The notes under the pieces are model-generated. The model was not told where the DNA came from. It did no database searches and saw only the letters and a program-made list of their open reading frames with translations. Of a stretch of DNA of 33,061 nt, positions 26,266 to 33,061 are shown piece after piece (the stretch's first letter is position 1; each line of letters starts with the position of its first letter). Where the stretch lies: assembly GCA_021734405.1 (NCBI GenBank), contig JAIPJA010000007.1, forward strand, positions 1 to 33,061, in the 5' to 3' direction. The DNA comes from Minisyncoccota bacterium. GTDB taxonomy: Bacteria > Patescibacteriota > Patescibacteriia > Patescibacteriales > UBA12465. Position numbers and translations under genes: made by a program.

Positions 26266-28218
26266 ATGAATTTTGAAAATATAAATAAAAACCAGGAGGA
26301 GAAAGAAATAGGAGGAAAAAAAATTACAGAAAAAAAAGACATTCAATTAGAAACAGGGGAAAAGGAAGAAAAACCACAGTTATCAGAATTGGATGATTTA
26401 AATCCTGATAGTTTAGATGGGGTTAGAGCAGAAAAGGTGAATAACAAAATAGCGTCTAAAGAATATATAGAGGATCCAGAATTGTTAATAAAAATAGATC
26501 AGTTTGAGGCAGGTATAAGTCAGGAAATAATAAAAAAACAACTCAGTGATGCTGAAAGGTATAAAGGTAAAAAAGGAATATTTGAGAAATTAAAACAAAA
26601 TAAAACTTTTAAAATAGCTAGTAAAGTAGTTTTAGCTTATATGATACTTTTTAAAGCTAATGCAGCTTTTGGCAATGACCAGGTTGAACAAGATAAAGTT
26701 AAAGATCTCAAAGCCGTAGAGTTTGTAGATGATAATTTAGGCGGAGACGGTGATAATAATTTAGAAGATAATACCTTTGAAATGAGTGCTTCTGATTTAG
26801 AAGATGTTGAAAATGAAGATGGAGATAAAACCAACAAAGCTGAGGTAGGTACTAGTGAAAATTTAGAAAGTAATAATTTTGAAGATAGCAAGGCTTCGGT
26901 TTTAGATATTGATCAGTATTTTGGTAATAATGAGGCGGAGATAAGTCAAGAAGGGCAAGATCAAGCTTTAGGTCATACCTTAAATTTTTTTAGCGATATG
27001 GCTGGAGAAGATGGTGAAATAGATAGAGATAAATTACGTGATTTTATGGATAATGAAATAAAAATAAAAGCTTCGGCTAATGAGTTATCTAGAGTAGGGG
27101 GAAACGAAGAATTGTCTATAGATAGAGGCGAGGCTTTAAAATCTATTTTAACTTCAGAAGATAGTTTGGAAAAAATTAGCAATCACTTAAGTGAATTGGG
27201 CTTATCTGATGATGAAGTGGATAGTGTATTGGAAAAATTTACTAATGCTAAAATAGAGATCCCTCACAGTGACACAGGAGAAGAAGCTGGAGTTACCTAT
27301 ATTACTGATATGGAAAATCCTGATACTGGTAATAATTATACGGCTCAGGAAGTGGAGGATATGAAAACAAATAACCCAGATAAGTATAATAAATTATTAG
27401 CTGAAGCTAGATCAGTAAAAATAGACTTATCAGCTGAACCTGATAATTTGCATGGATTGAGTTCTTTAGATGCTCAAATAGATAATCAGCTTGTTATTGA
27501 AACCTTAGAAAAAATTACTCCTAAACTTTCAGAAATAGCTAATTTTCAAGAAGTATTGATAGCTTCTGATAACAGTCCTTCAACTATTGACGACAATAAA
27601 AGTATGATAGCTCAGTTAGAAACTTATTTTAAAGACTTGAAAAGATCAGCTACAGAGTATAAGTTAGAAAGCATAAAAGTAGCTTCTTTTAGTGATGATA
27701 TGAGTGGGGTTAGTTCTTATGGTACTCAAGAGGCTGAAAAAGCTTTTTCTCAGCTATATGAACACGGTCATCAGGGCAATTCTAATGAAAAAGCGGTAGA
27801 TGCTGCCTTAAAACTTGTAGATAAAGCTGATAGTGAAAAATCTTCAGTTTGTTATATTAATACTGATGAATTATTGCAAAACCTTAGTTTAAATGAACTA
27901 GAAGCTCTAAAGGAAAAATGTCAGGAGAAGAAAGTAGAGTTAAAATTTCTTTTAAAACCGGATAAATTAATTGATCAAAACGGTCAAGAGGTTAAAAGCT
28001 CCAATCCTTATGTGGAGGCTAGTTTAAGTGAAGTTGAGAAATCTTTGTTATCTAAAATGTCTAGTAATTTTGAAAAGGTGGATGAGGTTTATAAAAATGC
28101 TAGCAGTCAAACTCAATTAGAAAAAAAGGCTGAGAGATTAGAAGCTTTAAAGGATTATCAACAGTACTTAAAAGAGATAGAATTTGACAATGGCATAAAA
28201 GCTACTTGGAAAATTTAA
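26266..28218 (+). CDS. Single-TM hypothetical protein, acidic linker, possible C-terminal VWA-like domain
   Basis: TM IASKVVLAYMILFKANAAF; Asp/Glu-rich middle; EVLIASDNSPSTIDDNKSMIAQLETYF (DxSxS) ... KSSVCYINTDE. Confidence 0.65.
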   Translation: MNFENINKNQEEKEIGGKKITEKKDIQLETGEKEEKPQLSELDDLNPDSLDGVRAEKVNNKIASKEYIEDPELLIKIDQFEAGISQEIIKKQLSDAERYKGKKGIFEKLKQNKTFKIASKVVLAYMILFKANAAFGNDQVEQDKVKDLKAVEFVDDNLGGDGDNNLEDNTFEMSASDLEDVENEDGDKTNKAEVGTSENLESNNFEDSKASVLDIDQYFGNNEAEISQEGQDQALGHTLNFFSDMAGEDGEIDRDKLRDFMDNEIKIKASANELSRVGGNEELSIDRGEALKSILTSEDSLEKISNHLSELGLSDDEVDSVLEKFTNAKIEIPHSDTGEEAGVTYITDMENPDTGNNYTAQEVEDMKTNNPDKYNKLLAEARSVKIDLSAEPDNLHGLSSLDAQIDNQLVIETLEKITPKLSEIANFQEVLIASDNSPSTIDDNKSMIAQLETYFKDLKRSATEYKLESIKVASFSDDMSGVSSYGTQEAEKAFSQLYEHGHQGNSNEKAVDAALKLVDKADSEKSSVCYINTDELLQNLSLNELEALKEKCQEKKVELKFLLKPDKLIDQNGQEVKSSNPYVEASLSEVEKSLLSKMSSNFEKVDEVYKNASSQTQLEKKAERLEALKDYQQYLKEIEFDNGIKATWKI

Positions 28219-28233
28219 TTTATTTTATAGCAT

Positions 28234-29967
28234 TTGTTTATGGCCAATTTATATAGAAAATATAGACCTAAGAATTTTTCTGAAGTTTTTAGTCAAAATC
28301 ACATAAAAATAACCTTACAAAATGAGGTTATCTCTAATAGCTTAAGTCAAGCTTATCTTTTTTGTGGACCTAGAGCTGTGGGTAAAACTACCTTAGCTAG
28401 AATTGTAGCTAAAAGTATTAATTGCTTAAAACCTGAAGGAGCTGAACCTTGCAGTGACTGTGAAAATTGTTTAGCTATAAGTAAGGGGCAAAGCTTAGAG
28501 GTTATAGAAATTGACGCAGCTAGTCACACTGGGGTAGATAATGTTAGAGAAAATATTATTAATTCAGCTAAAATACCTCCCTCTAATTTAAAACACAAAG
28601 TCTTTATAATAGACGAGGTTCACATGCTGTCTATTTCAGCTTTTAATGCCCTTTTAAAGTTAATAGAAGAGCCACCTAAACAAACTATGTTTATACTGTG
28701 TACTACAGAAGTTCATAAAATTCCAGAAACTGTTATTTCTCGTTGTGAAAGGTTTGATTTTAAAAAAATCTCTATAGCTGATACCGTTAAAAAACTTAAA
28801 TTTATACTACAAGGCGAGGGAATAAGTAGTGATGAAGAAGTTTTAGAAGCTATAGCTAAACAAGCTGATGGTTATTTACGTGACGCTGAAAGCCTTCTCG
28901 GACAAGTATTATCTTTAAAAAAAAATGATAGGATAAGTTTAGAAGAAGCTAAGCTAGTTTTACCACAAAGCAATTTATCTCAAGCTATGGCTTTTTTAAA
29001 GCATTTATACTTGAAAGAAACAGGGCCAGCTATAAGATTAATTAATGATTTAGCTGGATCTGGAGCAGATTTAAAAAGATTTAATAAAGATTTGATTATT
29101 CTTAGTAGAAAAATTTGTTTAAATAAAATAGATTCTTCTTTAGCTAATAAAATTGGACTTGATTTTGGCTCTAATACTGAAAAAGAATTAGCACAACTAG
29201 AAAATAAGGTTGAGCTGGAGAAATCTCTAAACTTCTTAGAAGAGTTTTTACTTTTAGAAAATAAATTGAAAAACACCGACTTGCTTCAATTACCTTTAGA
29301 AATTTTAGCTATCAGACTAAGCTCTGAAAGTGATTATGATAACAGCAAAAAACCAAACTTTGTTTCTCCCTCTAAAGGAACAAAATCAATAGCAACTAAC
29401 TTAAGCGAGCCTAAAGCAGAAAATAATTTCGAAACTGCTAATAATAACAATACCTTAAAAAGTATTAATGAAAGTGAAGTTAGCCTAGAAAGACCTAAGA
29501 TTAAACCTGAAGAAACAAAGGAAGATTTAAACACTAGTGTTAGTTTGAAAATAAAAGATATACAAGCTAAATGGAAAGAATTCTTAATTAAAATTAAAAA
29601 ATATAATCATTCTTTAACTTTTATTTTACAAAATTGTTTTCCTACAGAGATAAAAGGCGGGGAAATAAAATTACTTTGTAAATATAAGTTTCATGAAGAG
29701 AGGCTAAAATCAGCTACTATTTCAGATATTTTAGAAAAAGCCTGTGTTGAGGTTTTTAAAGAAAAACTCAGAGTTAATCCTGAGTTAGATAGTAGTTTAG
29801 AAGTTTCTAGTTTTTCTCTAAATTCTAAATCGAGTAGCAGTCAATTTTCAGAACCAAGGAAAGAAATAGAGAAAGTTAGTCCGCCAGAGAAAAAAGAGTC
29901 GGCTCAGAGTAATAAAAATAATTTAAATAGTATATTAAGTGTCTTTGGAGGAGAAATAATAAATTAG
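28234..29967 (+). CDS. dnaX: DNA polymerase III subunit gamma/tau
   Basis: MANLYRKYRPKNFSEVFSQNHI; FCGPRAVGKTTLARIVAKSINC; C-x2-C zinc region; VFIIDEVHMLSISAFNALLKLIEEPP. Confidence 0.95.
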   Translation: MFMANLYRKYRPKNFSEVFSQNHIKITLQNEVISNSLSQAYLFCGPRAVGKTTLARIVAKSINCLKPEGAEPCSDCENCLAISKGQSLEVIEIDAASHTGVDNVRENIINSAKIPPSNLKHKVFIIDEVHMLSISAFNALLKLIEEPPKQTMFILCTTEVHKIPETVISRCERFDFKKISIADTVKKLKFILQGEGISSDEEVLEAIAKQADGYLRDAESLLGQVLSLKKNDRISLEEAKLVLPQSNLSQAMAFLKHLYLKETGPAIRLINDLAGSGADLKRFNKDLIILSRKICLNKIDSSLANKIGLDFGSNTEKELAQLENKVELEKSLNFLEEFLLLENKLKNTDLLQLPLEILAIRLSSESDYDNSKKPNFVSPSKGTKSIATNLSEPKAENNFETANNNNTLKSINESEVSLERPKIKPEETKEDLNTSVSLKIKDIQAKWKEFLIKIKKYNHSLTFILQNCFPTEIKGGEIKLLCKYKFHEERLKSATISDILEKACVEVFKEKLRVNPELDSSLEVSSFSLNSKSSSSQFSEPRKEIEKVSPPEKKESAQSNKNNLNSILSVFGGEIIN

Positions 29968-29978
29968 TTGTTAAAAAT

Positions 29979-31232
29979 ATGATAGATATAAAAAAAATTA
30001 TTGAAAATACTAAAGAAGTAGAACAAGCCTTACTAAAAAGATTAGACAAAGGCAGTTTTAATTTAGAGGAAATAATAAAATTAGAAAATGAAAGAAAAAA
30101 CCTTACTACTAATTTAGAAGCTCTGCAGGCTAAAAGAAATGAGTTTAGTCATAAACGTCCAGATAAAAAGACTATAGAGGAAATGAAAGAATTAGCACAA
30201 AAAATTAAAGATAAAGAGACTCAGTTAAAACAATTAAAATTAAATCTTTTTGAAAAAGTATCAGCCCTGCCTAATTTACCAGCTGATGATGTTAAAGCCG
30301 GGGACAAAGAAAACAATGAAGTAATCTACACTTTTAAAGCTAAACCTGAATTAGATTTTAAAGCTAAAGATCATGTAGAGTTAGCTAAAGAGCTGGATAT
30401 TATTGATTACGAAAGAGCTACTAAAATGTCAGGTAATGGCTTTTGGGGGTATAAAGGGGCTGGAGCTTGGTTAGAATGGTCTCTTTTAAATTTTTTCATG
30501 GACTATCATGAGGCTAATAATTATCAAATGTTACTTTTGCCTTATTTATTAAATGAAGACTCTGCTTTTGCTTCTGGGCATTTACCTAAGTTTAGAGATG
30601 ATCTGTATTGGACCCAGGATAAAATTTGTCTTAATGCTACAGCTGAAATGATGCTTACTAATTATCACCGGGATGAAATTCTATTTGAAAAAGATTTACC
30701 TAAAAAGTATTTTTCTTATGCAACTTCTTTTAGAAGGGAAGCCGGTAGTTATCGTAAAGAAGAAAGAGGCATGATTAGAGGGCATCAATTCAATAAGGTA
30801 GAAATATTTCAATTTACTAAACCAGAAAATTCTTGGCAAGCTTTTTCTGATATGAATGAAGAAATTAAAAAAATGATGGAAACCTTGGATTTACATTTTC
30901 AAGTTAGTAAATTAGCAGCTAAAGATGCTAGTGCAGCTATGGCTAAAACTTATGACGTCGAGGTTTGGATTCCTAGTATGAATATCTACAAAGAAGTAAG
31001 TAGCATTTCTAATGCCACTGATTATCAAGCTCGGCGAGCTAAAATAAGATACAAGTCAGAAAATACAGGAAAAAATGAATTTCTCCATACTTTAAATGCT
31101 TCTGGGCTGGCCACTAGTCGTTTAATTCCAGCTATTTTAGAACAAAATCAAAGAGCTGATGGCTCAGTAATTATTCCTAAGGTTTTACATGAATATTTGC
31201 CGGAAAAATATCAAATCTTAAAATCAGTCTAA
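29979..31232 (+). CDS. serS: Seryl-tRNA synthetase
   Basis: Coiled-coil arm; class II motifs ATSFRREAGSYRKEERGMIRGHQFNKVEIF and NASGLATSRLIPAILEQNQRADGSVIIP. Confidence 0.95.
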   Translation: MIDIKKIIENTKEVEQALLKRLDKGSFNLEEIIKLENERKNLTTNLEALQAKRNEFSHKRPDKKTIEEMKELAQKIKDKETQLKQLKLNLFEKVSALPNLPADDVKAGDKENNEVIYTFKAKPELDFKAKDHVELAKELDIIDYERATKMSGNGFWGYKGAGAWLEWSLLNFFMDYHEANNYQMLLLPYLLNEDSAFASGHLPKFRDDLYWTQDKICLNATAEMMLTNYHRDEILFEKDLPKKYFSYATSFRREAGSYRKEERGMIRGHQFNKVEIFQFTKPENSWQAFSDMNEEIKKMMETLDLHFQVSKLAAKDASAAMAKTYDVEVWIPSMNIYKEVSSISNATDYQARRAKIRYKSENTGKNEFLHTLNASGLATSRLIPAILEQNQRADGSVIIPKVLHEYLPEKYQILKSV

Positions 31233-31234
31233 AA

Positions 31235-33061
31235 ATGAGAAATAAGTTTTGGCTAAAAATCAATTTATCTATATTGGTAATATTTTTGTTATCAGGCTTT
31301 TTTTTAATTAATAACAACTTAAAAAAAGCCGAGGCTCAAATTTATTTTCCTAAACTTTCTAATTATTTTCTAAATTGGCAAATAAACTCTCAAGAGGCCG
31401 AAAAATTGGCTAAATGGGATCTTTTAATTTTGGATATGGAAGTACAAGAAAATAATCCTGAACAAATTAGAAAAATAAGAAACTATAACCCAGATATAAA
31501 AATCTTAGCCTACATAACTTCTCAAGAAATAATAGATTATAGTCGAGGCAATTTTAGCTTAGAAGCGCCACTGAGAGCTAAGCTTTATAATCAAATTAGT
31601 GATAATTGGTGGCTAAGAGATAGTCAGGGCGATAAACTAAGTTTTTGGCCAGGAACTTATCTTTTAAATATTAGTGATGGCTCAGGACTTTCCAGTCAAG
31701 GAAAAAGGTGGAATGATTTTTTGCCAGAGTTTGTAAGCCAAGAAATTTTAAGTACCGGTCTTTGGGACGGAGTTTTCTACGATAATGTTTGGGGGGATAT
31801 AAGTTGGCTAAATACAGATATACAAATTGCTGAGAATAAAAAAATTTCTCAAAATGAATTAAATGCCTATTGGAAGGAAGGAACTGAAGAAATTCTTAAA
31901 AAAACTAGAGACTTAAACCCGGAGTCTATTATATTAGGTAATGGTAGAGTTTTTTTTGATTATCAAAAACATTTAAACGGTATGATGTTAGAAGATTTTC
32001 CTTCTAGTTGGGAAAATGGAGGTAGTTGGGCCGGATCTATTCAAACTTATTTAAATTTATCTAAATATAACAAAAGTCCTCAATCTTCAATTGTATTAAG
32101 ATTTGGTAACAGTAATGATTACAAGAATTTTCGTTTTGGTTTTACCTCTGCTTTACTGGGTAATGGTTATTTTGGCTATAATTATCATCAAGCAAATCAG
32201 GGTCAACTTTGGTGGTTTGATGAGTATAATATTGACTTAGGTCAAGCTGAAAATTCAGCCTATAACCTTTTAACTAAAAAAAGTAGTCAAGAAAAAGTTG
32301 AGGCTGGACTTTGGAGAAGAGATTTTTCTCAAGCAGTCTCTATAGTTAATTCTACGGGTAAAAGTCAAAAATATGTTTTTGAAAAAGAGGAGTTTGAAAA
32401 AATTAGTGGCTATCAAGACCCTAATACTAATAATGGCACGGTTGTAAATTGGGTAAATTTAAAACCTGAAGACGGGGTTATACTTTTAAAAAGAACTACT
32501 GAGATTCTAGACTCAGTGTTTGATAATGGTGCTTTTGTGAGGGTCTTTAATGAAAATGGTGAGCAAATACAAAATGGATTTTTTGCTTATAAAGACAGCT
32601 TTCCTGCTCAAAGTCAGATTATAATCTCTGATATTGATAATGATACAATTTTAGAAACTTTAGTTAATTATCAAGGAGAAATAAAAATATATAAAAATGG
32701 TCAGATTATAAAAAGCTTTCTACCTTTTGCTTCTAAATTTTATGGTGAAATTTCTGTAGCTATTTCTGATTTAAATGGTGATGGCACTAAAGAAATAATT
32801 ACTGGAGCGGGACAGGGAGGTGGTCCCCATGTCAGAGTTTTTTCCAAAGATGGCAAGCCTTTAATTGGTGGTTTTTTTGCCTATGATAGAGATTTTCGCG
32901 GTGGGGTTAATGTAGCTGTTTTAGACTTAAACGGTGATGGCACTAAAGAAATAATTACTGGAGCGGGACAGGGAGGTGGTCCCCATGTCAGAGTTTTTTC
33001 CAAAGATGGCAAGCCTTTAATTGGTGGTTTTTTTGCCTATGATAGAGATTTTCGCGGTGGG
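31235..33061 (+). CDS. Putative secreted glycoside-hydrolase-like (GHL15/GH114-like TIM barrel) protein with C-terminal VCBS/FG-GAP-like repeats, 3' truncated
   Basis: Read manually; not in the supplied track because it has no stop in the window. MRNKFWLKINLSILVIFLLSGFF signal; WDLLILDMEVQENNPEQIRKIRNYNPDIKILAYITS; GLWDGVFYDNVWGD; LNGMMLEDFPSSW; then DLNGDGTKEIITGAGQGGGPHVRVFSKDGKPLIGGFFAYD. Confidence 0.75.
   Translation, partial: MRNKFWLKINLSILVIFLLSGFFLINNNLKKAEAQIYFPKLSNYFLNWQINSQEAEKLAKWDLLILDMEVQENNPEQIRKIRNYNPDIKILAYITSQEIIDYSRGNFSLEAPLRAKLYNQISDNWWLRDSQGDKLSFWPGTYLLNISDGSGLSSQGKRWNDFLPEFVSQEILSTGLWDGVFYDNVWGDISWLNTDIQIAENKKISQNELNAYWKEGTEEILKKTRDLNPESIILGNGRVFFDYQKHLNGMMLEDFPSSWENGGSWAGSIQTYLNLSKYNKSPQSSIVLRFGNSNDYKNFRFGFTSALLGNGYFGYNYHQANQGQLWWFDEYNIDLGQAENSAYNLLTKKSSQEKVEAGLWRRDFSQAVSIVNSTGKSQKYVFEKEEFEKISGYQDPNTNNGTVVNWVNLKPEDGVILLKRTTEILDSVFDNGAFVRVFNENGEQIQNGFFAYKDSFPAQSQIIISDIDNDTILETLVNYQGEIKIYKNGQIIKSFLPFASKFYGEISVAISDLNGDGTKEIITGAGQGGGPHVRVFSKDGKPLIGGFFAYDRDFRGGVNVAVLDLNGDGTKEIITGAGQGGGPHVRVFSKDGKPLIGGFFAYDRDFRGG
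32777..33061 (+). repeat. Exact in-frame tandem repeat, 156-bp period
   Basis: 32777-32905 is identical over 129 nt to 32933-33061, where the window ends. Confidence 0.95.

Noticed and set aside
26986-27045. EF-hand-like loop (DMAGEDGEIDRDKL) in the 650-aa ORF
   Set aside because: Ligand positions 1 and 3 do not match the DxDxDG pattern.
1-33061. Mobile element, prophage or defence island
   Set aside because: No transposase, integrase, phage structural, restriction, toxin-antitoxin or tRNA-flanked features recognised; gene content is mainly chromosomal housekeeping plus surface proteins.

Overview
AT-rich window whose gene set and gene style resemble a Patescibacteria/CPR (Parcubacteria-like) genome; this taxonomic guess is inference only. 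Housekeeping genes recognised: prs-like PRPP synthetase, greA, rsmI, metG, cvpA-like, tsaC-like, S41 protease, pyrG, rpmA, ferredoxin, dnaX, serS. These are mixed with large surface or secreted proteins: a 5'-truncated surface protein at the left edge, a 1251-aa multidomain NlpC/P60-like + SNase-like + LTD + LamG-like protein, and a 3'-truncated glycoside-hydrolase-like protein with VCBS/FG-GAP-like repeats at the right edge that the ORF track misses. There are also several CPR-style hypothetical proteins and one VirB4/VirD4/HerA-like ATPase. I found no CRISPR array, tRNA, rRNA, transposase or known defence operon. Best leads for something undescribed: (1) a non-coding RNA candidate of about 245 nt at ~6113-6360 with its own promoter, a P1 closing helix and an intrinsic terminator; (2) a 58/48-nt tandem repeat plus terminator at 11751-11890; (3) mutually exclusive hairpins at 5300-5351; (4) a 16-bp hairpin abutting the start codon of the gene at 7059 and containing its only SD-like sequence; (5) the 1251-aa domain fusion; (6) a cryptic VWA-like domain in the 650-aa ORF; (7) near-absence of Shine-Dalgarno sequences.
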